This document shows, piece by piece, positions 40,997 through 51,329 of a stretch of DNA of 64,000 nt (the first letter of the stretch is position 1; each line of letters starts with the position of its first letter). Source of the DNA: Enterobacter sp. RIT418 (lineage in GTDB: Bacteria; Pseudomonadota; Gammaproteobacteria; Enterobacterales; Enterobacteriaceae). A program made the translations under genes and the position numbers. Under the pieces are notes generated by a model that saw nothing but the letters and a program-made list of their open reading frames with translations, did not search any database and was not told where the DNA came from. Location of the stretch: NCBI RefSeq assembly GCF_003057745.1, contig NZ_QBJD02000019.1, forward strand, positions 20,907 to 84,906, written 5' to 3'.

Positions 40997-42265
40997 ATGA
41001 GCAAAACACATTTAACAGAACAGAAGTTTTCCGACTTCGCCCTGCACCCTAAGGTGATCGAAGCCCTTGAAAGTAAAGGGTTTCATAACTGCACGCCCAT
41101 TCAGGCCCTCGCGCTGCCGCTCACGCTGGCCGGTCGCGATGTTGCAGGGCAGGCGCAAACCGGTACTGGCAAAACGATGGCGTTCTTAACGTCAACGTTT
41201 CATTATTTACTTTCTCATCCAGCGATTGCAGACCGCAAAGTTAACCAACCGCGTGCGCTCATTATGGCTCCAACGCGAGAACTGGCGGTACAGATCCACG
41301 CAGACGCTGAGCCGCTGGCGCAATCAACCGGGCTGAAACTGGGCCTGGCCTACGGCGGCGACGGTTATGACAAACAGCTGAAAGTGCTGGAAAGCGGCGT
41401 GGATATCCTGATTGGTACCACTGGCCGTCTTATCGACTACGCAAAACAGAACCATATCAACCTCGGCGCAATCCAGGTCGTGGTGCTGGATGAAGCAGAC
41501 CGCATGTACGATCTGGGCTTCATTAAAGACATCCGCTGGCTGTTCCGCCGCATGCCTCCGGCAAACCAGCGCCTGAACATGCTGTTTTCCGCAACCCTTT
41601 CTTATCGCGTACGCGAGCTGGCGTTTGAACAGATGAACAACGCCGAGTACGTCGAAGTGGAGCCGGAACAAAAAACGGGCCATCGCATTAAAGAAGAGCT
41701 TTTCTATCCTTCTAACGAAGAGAAAATGCGTCTGCTGCAAACGCTGATCGAAGAAGAGTGGCCGGATCGCGCCATTATCTTCGCCAACACCAAGCACCGC
41801 TGTGAAGATATCTGGGGCCACCTGGCTGCAGACGGACACCGCGTTGGCCTGCTGACCGGCGACGTTGCGCAGAAAAAACGCCTGCGTATCCTCGACGAAT
41901 TTACCCGTGGCGATCTTGATATTCTGGTGGCGACCGACGTCGCCGCGCGCGGCCTGCATATTCCTGCCGTAACGCACGTCTTTAACTATGACCTGCCGGA
42001 CGACTGCGAAGATTACGTTCACCGTATCGGCCGTACCGGTCGTGCCGGGGCCAGCGGCCACTCAATCAGCCTCGCCTGTGAAGAGTACGCCCTGAACCTG
42101 CCTGCCATTGAGACCTACATCGGCCACTCAATTCCGCAGAGCAAATACAACCCGGATGCCCTGTTGAGCGAACTGCCGCCGCCGAAGCGCCTTACCCGCC
42201 CACGCACCGGCAATGGTCCGCGTCGTTCAGGCGGCGCGCCGCGTAATCGTCGTCGTTCAGGTTAA
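40997..42265 (+). CDS. rhlB: DEAD-box RNA helicase RhlB
   Basis: RNA helicase of the RNA degradosome that feeds structured RNA to PNPase. Motifs are visible in order: Q-motif with CTPIQ near residue 36, AQTGTGKT (K53), [14 protein letters not shown] near 165, SATLS, and [10 protein letters not shown] near 340. The Arg-rich C-terminal tail ([15 protein letters not shown]) fits the RNase E contact region. It has 422 residues against 421 in E. coli. Confidence 0.96.
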   Translation: MSKTHLTEQKFSDFALHPKVIEALESKGFHNCTPIQALALPLTLAGRDVAGQAQTGTGKTMAFLTSTFHYLLSHPAIADRKVNQPRALIMAPTRELAVQIHADAEPLAQSTGLKLGLAYGGDGYDKQLKVLESGVDILIGTTGRLIDYAKQNHINLGAIQVVVLDEADRMYDLGFIKDIRWLFRRMPPANQRLNMLFSATLSYRVRELAFEQMNNAEYVEVEPEQKTGHRIKEELFYPSNEEKMRLLQTLIEEEWPDRAIIFANTKHRCEDIWGHLAADGHRVGLLTGDVAQKKRLRILDEFTRGDLDILVATDVAARGLHIPAVTHVFNYDLPDDCEDYVHRIGRTGRAGASGHSISLACEEYALNLPAIETYIGHSIPQSKYNPDALLSELPPPKRLTRPRTGNGPRRSGGAPRNRRRSG

Positions 42266-42289
42266 GAAAAGATGCCATACACAAAATCA

Positions 42290-42390
42290 TTCATGATGCA
42301 TCAAGGCGGCAAGGCAGCGAATCTCCTGGAGCTTACTCCAGTAAGTGACAGGTGTGAGCTGGCGCAGCCAACGATGAGGCAGCGTGAAGG
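42290..42390. repeat. Imperfect interspersed repeat-like element between rhlB and gppA
   Basis: The segment has a hairpin ctggagcttactccag (about 42329-42344), flanked by ggcggcaaggcagcgaat and gcagccaacgatgaggcagcgtgaagg. I recognise this layout from intergenic repeats scattered in many enteric genomes, but a family name cannot be given with confidence. A short stretch after hdfR (63727-63738) shares aaggcggcaagg. Confidence 0.5.
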
Positions 42391-42399
42391 ATGAAGTGT

Positions 42400-43881
42400 A
42401 TGAGTTCTACCTCGCTCTATGCAGCAATCGATCTCGGTTCTAATAGTTTTCATATGCTGGTTGTGCGCGAGGTGGCCGGGAGCATACAAACGCTGACGCG
42501 CATTAAGCGCAAGGTCCGCCTCGCTGCGGGCCTGAGCAGCGATAATCATCTCTCCCCTGAAGCCATGGAACGCGGCTGGCAGTGCCTCCGCCTATTTGCC
42601 GAACGTCTGCAGGATATCCCTCACGCGCAAATCCGCGTTGTCGCCACGGCGACGCTCAGGCTGGCGGTTAACGCCGTCGACTTTATTGCCAAAGCGCAGG
42701 AAATTTTGGGCTGCCCGGTGCAGGTCATCAGCGGTGAAGAAGAAGCGCGTCTGATTTATCAGGGCGTTGCGCACACGACAGGCGGCGACGATCGTCGTCT
42801 GGTGGTAGACATCGGCGGCGCAAGCACCGAGCTGGTTACCGGTACGGGCGCGCAGGCGACCTCGCTGTTTAGCCTGTCGATGGGCTGCGTGACCTGGCTT
42901 GAGCGCTATTTTACCGATCGCAATCTTGCCCAGGAAAACTTCGACGAGGCGGAAAAAGCCGCGCGCGACGTGCTGCGCCCGGTGATGGATGAATTACGCT
43001 ACCACGGCTGGAAGGTCTGCGTGGGTGCCTCCGGTACCGTGCAGGCATTGCAGGAAATCATGATGGCGCAGGGAATGGACGAGCGTATTACGCTAGCCAA
43101 ACTCCAGCAGCTTAAGCAGCGCGCTATCCAGTGCGGCCGTCTGGAAGAACTGGAAATTGAAGGCCTCACCCTCGAACGCGCGCTGGTTTTCCCAAGCGGG
43201 CTTGCGATTCTTATCGCGATTTTCACCGAGCTGAACATTCAGTGCATGACGCTGGCCGGCGGCGCGCTGCGCGAAGGTCTGGTTTACGGGATGCTGCATC
43301 TGTCGGTCGATCAGGATATCCGCAGCCGCACGCTGCGCAACGTTCAGCGCCGCTTTATGGTGGATACCGATCAGGCGGGACGCGTCAGTCAGCTAGCCTC
43401 GCTCTTCGCCGATCGGGTAGAAAAAAGCTGGGATATCGAGCCGTTAAGCCGCGATCTTCTGCTAAGCGCCTGTGCGCTGCACGAGGTCGGGCTGAGCATC
43501 GATTTTAAACAAGCGCCTGCTCACGCCGCCTATCTGGTGCGCAACCTCGACCTGCCGGGCTATACGCCCGCGCAAAAAAAGCTTTTGGCAACGCTGCTGC
43601 TGAACCAGACCAACGCCGTGGACCTCTCATCTTTGCATCAGCAGAACGCCGTGCCGCCGCGCGTGGCCGAGCATCTTTGCCGCCTGCTGCGCCTGGCGAT
43701 CCTATTTGCCAGCCGTCGACGGGACGATCTGCTGCCCGCGACGACGCTGACGGTGGAAGGCGAGAAGCTGATCCTGACGCTGCCGGAAAATTGGCGGGAG
43801 AGTCATCCGCTGGGTGCGGAGCTGATTGAGCAAGAGTGCCAGTGGCAAAGCTACGTTCACTGGGTGCTTGAGGTTAAGTAA
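42400..43881 (+). CDS. gppA: Guanosine-5'-triphosphate,3'-diphosphate pyrophosphatase
   Basis: Ppx/GppA phosphatase that converts pppGpp to ppGpp and can degrade polyphosphate. The ASKHA-fold phosphate loops are visible: [12 protein letters not shown] near residue 9 and [11 protein letters not shown] near residue 141. A C-terminal HD-like helical domain follows. The start at 42400 ([15 protein letters not shown]) has AAGGA about nine bases upstream, giving 493 residues; the ATG three codons upstream sits too close to the ribosome site. A REP-like unit separates it from convergent rep. Confidence 0.95.
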   Translation: MSSTSLYAAIDLGSNSFHMLVVREVAGSIQTLTRIKRKVRLAAGLSSDNHLSPEAMERGWQCLRLFAERLQDIPHAQIRVVATATLRLAVNAVDFIAKAQEILGCPVQVISGEEEARLIYQGVAHTTGGDDRRLVVDIGGASTELVTGTGAQATSLFSLSMGCVTWLERYFTDRNLAQENFDEAEKAARDVLRPVMDELRYHGWKVCVGASGTVQALQEIMMAQGMDERITLAKLQQLKQRAIQCGRLEELEIEGLTLERALVFPSGLAILIAIFTELNIQCMTLAGGALREGLVYGMLHLSVDQDIRSRTLRNVQRRFMVDTDQAGRVSQLASLFADRVEKSWDIEPLSRDLLLSACALHEVGLSIDFKQAPAHAAYLVRNLDLPGYTPAQKKLLATLLLNQTNAVDLSSLHQQNAVPPRVAEHLCRLLRLAILFASRRRDDLLPATTLTVEGEKLILTLPENWRESHPLGAELIEQECQWQSYVHWVLEVK

Positions 43882-43894
43882 TACCCTGAAACTT

Positions 43895-43924
43895 GCCCGG
43901 TGGCGCAGCGCTTACCGGGCCTAC
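43895..43924. repeat. REP-like palindrome between gppA and rep
   Basis: The arms gcccggt (43895-43901) and accgggc (43914-43920) enclose ggcgcagcgctt. The design is the same as the unit between cyaY and cyaA, and again it lies between convergent genes. Confidence 0.7.
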
Positions 43925-43928
43925 AAAA

Positions 43929-45953
43929 TCAGCCTTTCTCTTTCGCTTTTGCCAGCATCGCGCGAATGTTCGCCACGTTAGCCTGGCCTTTGTGCATCCG
44001 CTCCTCGGCCGTAATCACCTTGCGCTCCTGCTCCCAAATCAGATCGTCCTGCGGCAGTTCCAGCAGGAAGCGGCTCGGCTCCGGGCGCACCAGCTCGCCG
44101 TACTGCCTGCGCTCTTTGCAGAGGGTGAACGTCAGCTCTTTTTGTGCACGCGTGATCCCCACGTAGGCCAGGCGGCGCTCTTCGTCGACGTTATCTTCAT
44201 CTATGCTGCTCTGGTGGGGCAGCAAGCCCTCTTCCATTCCCACCAGATAGACGTACGGGAACTCGAGGCCTTTTGACGCGTGAAGCGTCATCAGCTGAAC
44301 CTGGTCGGCCTCTTCTTCGCTCTCACCGCGCTCCATCATATCGCGCAGGGTAAAGCGGGTGACGACCTGGGTGAGGGTCATCGGCTCGTCGATCTCAGAG
44401 CCTTCCAGCATCTCCGTCATCCAGCTGAACAGCTGATTGACGTTTTTCATGCGCATTTCCGCCGCTTTCGGGCTGGCAGACGTTTCGTAGAGCCAGGACT
44501 CATAGTCGATGCCGTGGATCAGGTCACGCACTGCCGCCACGGGCTCGCGTTCCGCCAGGCGCTGAATTTCGCCCAGCCAGTGCGTGAAGCGGGTCAAATT
44601 GTCGTAGCCGCGCCCGGTCAGCGTCTGGCTCAGGCCCATATCGAAGCTGGCAGTGAACATGCTTTTGCTGCGCGTCATCGCCCACTCGCCCAGCTTTTGC
44701 AGCGTAGCCGGGCCAATCTCACGTTTTGGCGTATTCACGATGCGCAAAAACGCGCTGTCGTCATCCGGGTTGGTGAGCACGCGCAGATAGGCCAGCAGGT
44801 CTTTGATTTCAGGGCGCGAGAAGAACGACGTGCCGCCGGAAATTTTGTACGGAATGCGGTTTTGCATCAGCATCTTTTCAAAGACGCGCGACTGGTGGTT
44901 GCCGCGATAGAGGATCGCGTAATCTTTGTATTCGGTTTTATTGACGAAGTGATGAGCGATCAGCTCGCCGGTCACGCGCTCCGCCTCGTGCTCTTCGTTG
45001 TTCGCGCTAAGCACCTTGAGCTCGGTGCCGTAGCCCAGCTCGGAGAACAGGCGTTTTTCAAAAACGTGCGGGTTATTGGCGATCAGAATATTCGCCGCCT
45101 TCAGGATACGCCCCGACGAGCGGTAGTTTTGCTCCAGCTTAATCACCTGCAGCGCAGGAAAATCCTTACTCAGCAGCACCAGGTTTTGCGGACGCGCGCC
45201 GCGCCAGGAGTAGATGGACTGATCGTCGTCGCCGACGACGGTAAAACGCGCGCGTTGCCCCACCAGCAGCTTTACCAGCTCGTACTGGCTGGTGTTGGTG
45301 TCCTGATATTCATCCACCAGCAGGTAGCGGATCTTGTTCTGCCAACGTTCGCGCACCTCTTCGTTGCGCTGAAGCAGCAGCGTCGGCAGGAGGATCAGAT
45401 CGTCAAAATCCAGCACGTTGCACGCTTTCATGTGCGCGTCGTACAGGCCGTAGCAGTGGGCGAAGATCCGATCCCGCTCGCCCTTGGCGATCGCCGCCGC
45501 CTGGGCTGGCGTCATCAGATCGTTTTTCCAGTTGGAGATCGTGGAGATCAGCTGTTGCAGCAGGACTTTATCATCCTCGATCAGCCCCTCGGTCAGCTCT
45601 TTAAGCAGTGCAACCTGGTCGGTATCGTCAAACAGCGAGAAGTTCGATTTCATCCCCAGCGCCGCGTATTCGCGCTTGATGATATCCAGCCCCAGCGTGT
45701 GGAACGTGGAGATCATCAGCCCACGCGCCTCTTTACGCCCCAGCGTCTGCCCGACGCGCTCCTTCATTTCTCGCGCCGCTTTGTTGGTAAAGGTGACCGC
45801 CGCAATGTGGCGCGCCTGATAGCCGCAGCCGCGGATCAGGTGCGCAATCTTATTGGTGATGACGCGCGTTTTACCGGATCCGGCTCCCGCCAGCACCAGA
45901 CAGGGTCCGGTGACAAATTCGACGGCTTGTTGTTGTCCGGGGTTTAAACGCAT
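43929..45953 (-). CDS. rep: ATP-dependent DNA helicase Rep
   Basis: 3'-to-5' superfamily 1A helicase that clears proteins ahead of the replication fork and interacts with DnaB through its C-terminus. Walker A is GAGSGKT (K28), Walker B is VDEYQDTN near residue 213, with [13 protein letters not shown] and [11 protein letters not shown] as in the UvrD/Rep family. It has 674 residues against 673 in E. coli, and the basic C-terminal tail is present but divergent. Confidence 0.97.
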   Translation of the reverse strand: MRLNPGQQQAVEFVTGPCLVLAGAGSGKTRVITNKIAHLIRGCGYQARHIAAVTFTNKAAREMKERVGQTLGRKEARGLMISTFHTLGLDIIKREYAALGMKSNFSLFDDTDQVALLKELTEGLIEDDKVLLQQLISTISNWKNDLMTPAQAAAIAKGERDRIFAHCYGLYDAHMKACNVLDFDDLILLPTLLLQRNEEVRERWQNKIRYLLVDEYQDTNTSQYELVKLLVGQRARFTVVGDDDQSIYSWRGARPQNLVLLSKDFPALQVIKLEQNYRSSGRILKAANILIANNPHVFEKRLFSELGYGTELKVLSANNEEHEAERVTGELIAHHFVNKTEYKDYAILYRGNHQSRVFEKMLMQNRIPYKISGGTSFFSRPEIKDLLAYLRVLTNPDDDSAFLRIVNTPKREIGPATLQKLGEWAMTRSKSMFTASFDMGLSQTLTGRGYDNLTRFTHWLGEIQRLAEREPVAAVRDLIHGIDYESWLYETSASPKAAEMRMKNVNQLFSWMTEMLEGSEIDEPMTLTQVVTRFTLRDMMERGESEEEADQVQLMTLHASKGLEFPYVYLVGMEEGLLPHQSSIDEDNVDEERRLAYVGITRAQKELTFTLCKERRQYGELVRPEPSRFLLELPQDDLIWEQERKVITAEERMHKGQANVANIRAMLAKAKEKG

Positions 45954-45990
45954 AAATGATCACTCAATGAAAGTCAGGAGGGGAGAATAA

Positions 45991-46320
<330 letters not shown>

Positions 46321-46325
46321 ACAGC

Positions 46326-46355
46326 AAGGCCTTCTCTAAGAGAAGGCCTTTAATG
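46326..46355 (+). terminator. Rho-independent terminator after ppiC
   Basis: Perfect 11-bp stem AAGGCCTTCTC / GAGAAGGCCTT (46326-46336 and 46340-46350) with a 3-base loop, followed by TAATGTTT. The T run is short but the stem is very strong. Confidence 0.85.
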
Positions 46356-46360
46356 TTTGC

Positions 46361-46395
46361 ACCCTCTCCCCGTGGGAGAGGGTCGGGGTGAGGGC
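46361..46395. repeat. Intergenic palindromic repeat between ppiC and ilvC
   Basis: 10-bp arms accctctccc (46361-46370) and gggagagggt (46374-46383) are followed by cggggtgaggg. This CCCTCTCCC/GGGAGAGGG with a CGGGGTGAGGG tail is a frequent intergenic repeat in enteric and other proteobacteria. A partial copy (gccctcaccaaagggagaagg) lies after rarD near 10682. Confidence 0.6.
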
Positions 46396-46413
46396 ATCAG
46401 CCCGCACCTGGTA

Positions 46414-47889
46414 TTAGCCCGCTACCGCGATACGCTTCATATCGGTCATGTAACCACGCAGTTTGTGACCCACTTTCTCGATCTGGTGGCTGCGAATCGC
46501 TTCATTTACGTCACGCAGCTGCGCGTTGTCTACCGCACCTTCCGCAATCGGCTTGCCCAGGTCGCCCGGCTGCAGCGTGGTCATGAACTCTTTCAGCAGC
46601 GGCACGCAGGCGTAAGAGAACAGATAGTTACCGTACTCGGCGGTGTCGGAGATAACCACGTTCATCTCGTACAGGCGCTTGCGGGCGATGGTGTTGGCGA
46701 TCAGCGGCAGCTCGTGCAGTGATTCATAGTACGCAGACTCTTCGATGATGCCGGAATCCACCATGGTTTCAAACGCCAGCTCAACGCCCGCTTTCACCAT
46801 CGCGACCATCAGTACGCCCTTATCGAAGTACTCCTGCTCGCCGATTTTACCTTCATACTGTGGTGCGGTTTCGAACGCGGTTTTGCCGGTCTCTTCGCGC
46901 CAGGTCAGCAGTTTTTTGTCGTCGTTCGCCCAGTCCGCCATCATGCCGGAAGAGAACTCGCCGGAAATGATGTCGTCCATGTGTTTCTGGAACAGCGGCG
47001 CCATGATGGTTTTCAGCTGTTCGGACAGCGCGTAAGCGCGCAGTTTCGCCGGGTTGGACAGACGGTCCATCATCAGCGTGATGCCGCCCTGCTTCAGCGC
47101 TTCGGTGATGGTTTCCCAGCCGAACTGAATCAGTTTTTCGGCGTATGCCGGGTCCGTACCCTCTTCCACCAGCTTGTCGAAGCACAGCAGAGAGCCGGCC
47201 TGCAGCATGCCGCACAGAATGGTCTGCTCGCCCATCAGGTCAGATTTCACTTCGGCAACGAAAGAGGATTCCAGCACGCCCGCGCGGTGGCCGCCGGTGG
47301 CCGCCGCCCACGCTTTGGCGATCGCCATACCTTCGCCTTTCGGATCGTTTTCCGGGTGAACCGCGATCAGCGTCGGCACGCCGAAACCGCGCTTGTACTC
47401 TTCGCGCACTTCGGTACCCGGACACTTCGGCGCCACCATCACTACGGTGATGTCTTTACGGATCTGCTCGCCCACTTCAACGATGTTGAAGCCGTGGGAG
47501 TAGCCCAGCGCCGCGCCGTCTTTCATCAGCGGCTGTACGGAACGCACAACGTCAGAGTGCTGCTTGTCCGGCGTCAGGTTAACCACCAGATCCGCCTGCG
47601 GGATCAGCTCTTCGTAGGTGCCCACTTTGAAGCCATTTTCGGTTGCTTTACGCCAGGACGCGCGCTTTTCGGCAATCGCTTCTTTGCGCAGGGCGTAGGA
47701 GATATCCAGACCGGAGTCACGCATGTTCAGGCCCTGGTTCAGACCCTGTGCGCCACAGCCGACGATGACCACTTTTTTACCCTGAAGGTAGCTCGCGCCA
47801 TCGGCAAATTCATCGCGCGCCATGAAGCGGCATTTGCCCAGCTGCGCCAGCTGCTGGCGCAAGTTAAGTGTATTAAAGTAGTTAGCCAT
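46414..47889 (-). CDS. ilvC: Ketol-acid reductoisomerase (NADP+)
   Basis: Second step of valine and isoleucine synthesis, acting on acetolactate and acetohydroxybutyrate. It is the long class II enzyme, 491 residues as in E. coli. The NADPH motif GCGAQG lies at residues 44-49, and the duplicated knotted C-terminal domain is present. It is divergent from ilvY, whose product activates it when substrate is present. Confidence 0.97.
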   Translation of the reverse strand: MANYFNTLNLRQQLAQLGKCRFMARDEFADGASYLQGKKVVIVGCGAQGLNQGLNMRDSGLDISYALRKEAIAEKRASWRKATENGFKVGTYEELIPQADLVVNLTPDKQHSDVVRSVQPLMKDGAALGYSHGFNIVEVGEQIRKDITVVMVAPKCPGTEVREEYKRGFGVPTLIAVHPENDPKGEGMAIAKAWAAATGGHRAGVLESSFVAEVKSDLMGEQTILCGMLQAGSLLCFDKLVEEGTDPAYAEKLIQFGWETITEALKQGGITLMMDRLSNPAKLRAYALSEQLKTIMAPLFQKHMDDIISGEFSSGMMADWANDDKKLLTWREETGKTAFETAPQYEGKIGEQEYFDKGVLMVAMVKAGVELAFETMVDSGIIEESAYYESLHELPLIANTIARKRLYEMNVVISDTAEYGNYLFSYACVPLLKEFMTTLQPGDLGKPIAEGAVDNAQLRDVNEAIRSHQIEKVGHKLRGYMTDMKRIAVAG

Positions 47890-48003
47890 GGGTGATACCT
47901 CGTGATGTTGTGTGTCTTATTGTTCGGTTCGCGTTTCAGCGAGAATGTACCCACATTACAACAGGAAATTTATTGCGGAAATTGATATATTCACAACGTC
48001 ACG

Positions 48004-48018
48004 TTGCAATTTTTGCAA
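48004..48018. promoter_or_regulatory. Candidate IlvY operator between ilvC and ilvY
   Basis: TTGCAATTTTTGCAA is an inverted repeat of TTGCAA, fitting a LysR-type T-N11-A box, in the short region shared by divergent ilvC and ilvY. E. coli has tandem IlvY operators here; a second copy was not resolved by eye. Confidence 0.5.
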
Positions 48019-48041
48019 TGTAAAAAGAGGGAGTGGAATCG

Positions 48042-48941
48042 GTGGATTTACGCGATCTGAAAATGTTCCTGCACCTGGCGGATAGCCGGCATTTTGGGCG
48101 CAGCGCGCGCGCCATGCACGTCAGCCCCTCCACGCTCTCGCGCCAGATCCAGCGCCTTGAGGAAGACCTCGGCCAGCCGCTGTTTGTGCGCGATAACCGT
48201 ACGGTCACGCTTACGGAAGCGGGCGAAGAGCTGCGCGTTTTTGCGCAGCAAACGCTGCTGCAGTACCAACAGCTGCGGCACACCATCGACCAGCAGGGGC
48301 CGTCCCTTTCCGGCGAGCTGCATATTTTCTGCTCCGTAACCGCCGCCTACAGCCACCTTCCCCCTATCCTCGACCGCTTCCGCGCCGAGCATCCGTCGGT
48401 TGAAATTAAGCTTTCTACCGGCGACGCCGCCGACGCGATGGAAAAAGTGGTGACGGGCGAAGCCGATCTGGCGATTGCCGGCAAGCCGGAAACGCTGCCC
48501 GGCGCGGTGGCGTTCTCGATGCTGGAAAATCTGGCGGTGGTGCTGATCGCCCCCGCGCTGCCCTGCCCGGTGCGTAATCAGGTGTCGGTTGAAAAACCGG
48601 ACTGGTCGACGGTGCCGTTCATCATGGCCGATCAGGGGCCGGTGCGCCGCCGCATTGAGCTGTGGTTCCGACGCCAGAAGATCAGTAACCCGTCCATTTA
48701 CGCCACGGTCGGCGGCCACGAAGCCATGGTATCGATGGTGGCGCTGGGCTGCGGCGTGGCGCTGCTGCCGGAAGTGGTGCTGGAGAACAGCCCGGAACCG
48801 GTGCGCAACCGCGTGATGATTCTGGAGCGCAGCGACGAAAAAACGCCGTTCGAGCTTGGCGTGTGCGCACAGAAAAAGCGGCTGCATGAGCCGCTTATTG
48901 ATGCGTTCTGGAAAATCGTTCAAACCCATAACAATGCCTGA
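48042..48941 (+). CDS. ilvY: LysR-type activator of ilvC
   Basis: Activates ilvC in response to acetolactate or acetohydroxybutyrate and represses itself. The winged helix-turn-helix covers about residues 1-60 (FLHLADSRHFGRSARAMHVS). The GTG at 48042 (MDLRDLKMFLHL) with GAGGGAG at eight bases gives 299 residues; an upstream GTG at 48033 is too close to that site. It is divergent from ilvC. In K-12 ilvA follows directly, but here the csc locus lies between. Confidence 0.95.
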   Translation: MDLRDLKMFLHLADSRHFGRSARAMHVSPSTLSRQIQRLEEDLGQPLFVRDNRTVTLTEAGEELRVFAQQTLLQYQQLRHTIDQQGPSLSGELHIFCSVTAAYSHLPPILDRFRAEHPSVEIKLSTGDAADAMEKVVTGEADLAIAGKPETLPGAVAFSMLENLAVVLIAPALPCPVRNQVSVEKPDWSTVPFIMADQGPVRRRIELWFRRQKISNPSIYATVGGHEAMVSMVALGCGVALLPEVVLENSPEPVRNRVMILERSDEKTPFELGVCAQKKRLHEPLIDAFWKIVQTHNNA

Positions 48942-48944
48942 CGG

Positions 48945-48971
48945 GCAGGAGAAGCCCTGCGCTTCTCCTGC
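48945..48971. terminator. Strong hairpin between convergent ilvY and cscB
   Basis: Perfect 11-bp stem gcaggagaagc / gcttctcctgc (48945-48955 and 48961-48971) with a 5-base loop. Neither side has a T run, so it is a hairpin end for both genes rather than a textbook intrinsic terminator. Confidence 0.5.
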
Positions 48972-48976
48972 AGAGG

Positions 48977-50221
48977 TTAAGGCTCATACACCGTCTGAAT
49001 CTCTTCCTTTTTATGTGATTTCTTACTTAACGTAAAATACCCCTGGATAATCATCGCAATCACGACGGAGGCAATAATCAGGAATATTGTATGGTAACCC
49101 ACTTTGTCAAACAGCCGCCCAATCGGCAATGAAAGCATAATAATGCCCAGCGAACCTGCGATATTAAATCCAACCAAATAGATAGTCGCTGACAAGCGTT
49201 TATCGAAGTTCGCTACGCTGAATTTAAAGACCGACAGCACAAACAGGGGGACTTCAATCGCATGCAGCATTTTTATAAAGGAGATGATGTAAATATCCGA
49301 GAAAATGGCGGATCCTAAAATACGGCAGGCCATAATCATTCCGCCCAATAGCAGCGCCGACTTTGGACCAATTCGATTAATCAGAAAAGGCACCAGCGCC
49401 ATTCCAACGGCCTCCATAATAACCTGCACAGAATTCAGATAGCCATAGACCCGCGCCCCCGTCTCTGGATTATCAAACAGGCCGGCGTAAAATACGGGAA
49501 ACATCTGCTGGTCGTAGATATTATAAAATGACCAGGTGCCAATCACGAAGATAACAAAGAACCAGAACTGCTTATCCTTAAAGATGGACAAAAAATCCTG
49601 CGTTCTGACGACATTGCTCTGCTCCGCATGCCGACGCGGCACGTCCGACTTGAGCACTATGTTGATGAACAGGAAGCAAACGCCCATCACCGAAACGCCC
49701 CAGAAATTGATATGGGGGTTGATGCTGAAGCAGATCCCGCCAATCAACGTCCCAACGGCATAGCCAACGCTACCCCAAAGCCGGGCGGTGCCAAATTCAA
49801 AGCTGAACAGGCGGCTTAACTTTTCAACGTAACTCTCGATTAATCCGCATCCCGCCAGAAATCCCAGGCCAAAGAAAATCGCGCCGACGAACATGCCCAG
49901 CGTAAAGCTGGAAGACAGTAATGGCTCATAAACATAGATCAGAAAGGGCCCGGTCAGAACCAGCACCATACTCATCAGCCAGATTAGCGTTTTCCCGATC
50001 CCTAATTTATCCTGGATAAATCCATATCCAATCATAAATATCATGCTGAAGAATTGATTAACGGAATAAAGCAAACCTAACTCTTCACCGCTGAGCCCAA
50101 TTTTTGTTTTCAACCATATCGCATAAAAAGACCACCACAGCGACCAGGCGCCAAAAAAGAAAAGCAGATACCCTGATGCGCCAAAATATTTTCTATTACT
50201 GAACAGCATGCTTGTTTTCAT
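48977..50221 (-). CDS. cscB: Sucrose permease, LacY/CscB-type sugar:proton symporter
   Basis: Major facilitator of the oligosaccharide:H+ symporter family, 414 residues with 12 predicted membrane segments. It shares many blocks with E. coli CscB, such as SLWWS, LYSVNQF, LTGPF, IYVYEPLL, GTWSFYNI and SVANFDKRLS, but is clearly divergent. Its neighbours encode a sucrose hydrolase and fructokinase, which supports sucrose as substrate. The ATG at 50221 has AGGATG upstream. The gene is visibly more AT-rich than the ilv genes on either side, a sign of separate origin. Raffinose or other alpha-glucosides cannot be excluded. Confidence 0.88.
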   Translation of the reverse strand: MKTSMLFSNRKYFGASGYLLFFFGAWSLWWSFYAIWLKTKIGLSGEELGLLYSVNQFFSMIFMIGYGFIQDKLGIGKTLIWLMSMVLVLTGPFLIYVYEPLLSSSFTLGMFVGAIFFGLGFLAGCGLIESYVEKLSRLFSFEFGTARLWGSVGYAVGTLIGGICFSINPHINFWGVSVMGVCFLFINIVLKSDVPRRHAEQSNVVRTQDFLSIFKDKQFWFFVIFVIGTWSFYNIYDQQMFPVFYAGLFDNPETGARVYGYLNSVQVIMEAVGMALVPFLINRIGPKSALLLGGMIMACRILGSAIFSDIYIISFIKMLHAIEVPLFVLSVFKFSVANFDKRLSATIYLVGFNIAGSLGIIMLSLPIGRLFDKVGYHTIFLIIASVVIAMIIQGYFTLSKKSHKKEEIQTVYEP

Positions 50222-50381
50222 TTTTCATCCTGCCATAAGGAGACGATGCCCAATAAGCTTTCGTTGCGCCAGACATTCAGGGTGAGTCACCCATTTTTCA
50301 GGAAACAGGTACCCACCTCATTCCGATTAAAAGGAGAGAGACGTCATTCATCACCGCTGCAAAGCACGTTATCGGGGATGA

Positions 50382-51329
50382 TTATCCTTTGCTTTCCACC
50401 TCCAGCGTTGGGGAAGATTGCAGGAATAACTCAAGCTGCTGTCGATCCGCTATGGCGGTGAGCGCCCCTTTTTGCGTTGTCGCCAGTGCGCCACAGGCGC
50501 TGGCCTGAGTGACCAACGCAGCCAGTTCCTCAAACGTCTCCGGCCAGCCTGAACGGGAAAGGGCGCTCAACGTGCCGGCCATAAACGCATCACCAGCCCC
50601 TGTAGTATCAATGCTCTCTACGCGAAAGCCGAAGAAATGAAAGGCTTTGCCCTGCCAGATAACCAGCGTGCCCTGCGCACCGTAGGTCACCAGCTTTAAG
50701 CGGGCAGGATAAGCCTCCAGCCTGGCGAGCGCGGTGGTGAAATCGTGACTGCCGGTCAGCCAGTACCACTCTTCCTCCGAGAGTTTCAGCACATCGGCCT
50801 CGAGCGCCTTTGCCTGAATGGTATTGAACATCTCCCCGGCATCGCTCCACATCTGCTCACGCAGGTTGATATCAAAGCTCACCACGCCGCCTGCGCGACG
50901 AATATTCTCTATTGCTCGCTCAAGCGTATTCCGGCAGGTTTCAGCCGCGAGCGCGAGGGAGCAAAAGTGTAAGATATCAGCGCCGAAGTCAGGCAGAGCG
51001 TCCCGCGTCAGATAGCGATCCGCCGAGGCGCTCACCAGAAAATCAAACTGGCGTTCCCCTTCGTCGTTTAATGACACGACGACGGTGCTGGTGTGATGTT
51101 TTTCATCAAACTGCATCTGTCGGGTATTCACGCCAAATGCCGTCAGGCTGCGATGCAAAAAATGGCCAAAGGGATCATCCCCTACGCGACCGATAAAACC
51201 GCTCTCACAGCCCAGGCGCGCGGCGCCTACGGCAACATTCACCGGCGCGCCACCCGCGCAGGCTTCAAACTTCATGTTTTCAAACGGCAGTAAATCCACT
51301 ACGCCGTCACCGAGCGCCCAGATTCTCAT
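50382..51329 (-). CDS. cscK: Fructokinase of the sucrose locus (PfkB family)
   Basis: Phosphorylates fructose released from sucrose to fructose 6-phosphate. It is a PfkB/ribokinase-family kinase: the N-terminal signature GGAPVNVAVGAARLG is near residue 26, and the C-terminal DTTGAGDAFMAG, with the catalytic Asp, is near residue 241. I chose the ATG at 51329 (MRIWALGDGVVDLLP), preceded by GGGGAG and overlapping the cscA stop by four bases, giving 315 residues. The start ten codons upstream lies inside cscA and is less likely. A 160-bp gap separates it from cscB. Confidence 0.92.
   Translation of the reverse strand: MRIWALGDGVVDLLPFENMKFEACAGGAPVNVAVGAARLGCESGFIGRVGDDPFGHFLHRSLTAFGVNTRQMQFDEKHHTSTVVVSLNDEGERQFDFLVSASADRYLTRDALPDFGADILHFCSLALAAETCRNTLERAIENIRRAGGVVSFDINLREQMWSDAGEMFNTIQAKALEADVLKLSEEEWYWLTGSHDFTTALARLEAYPARLKLVTYGAQGTLVIWQGKAFHFFGFRVESIDTTGAGDAFMAGTLSALSRSGWPETFEELAALVTQASACGALATTQKGALTAIADRQQLELFLQSSPTLEVESKG

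Noticed and set aside
44280..45947. 555-codon open frame on the plus strand
   Set aside because: It is entirely antisense to rep, has Gln/Arg/Val-rich composition without family motifs, and is a GC-driven shadow frame.
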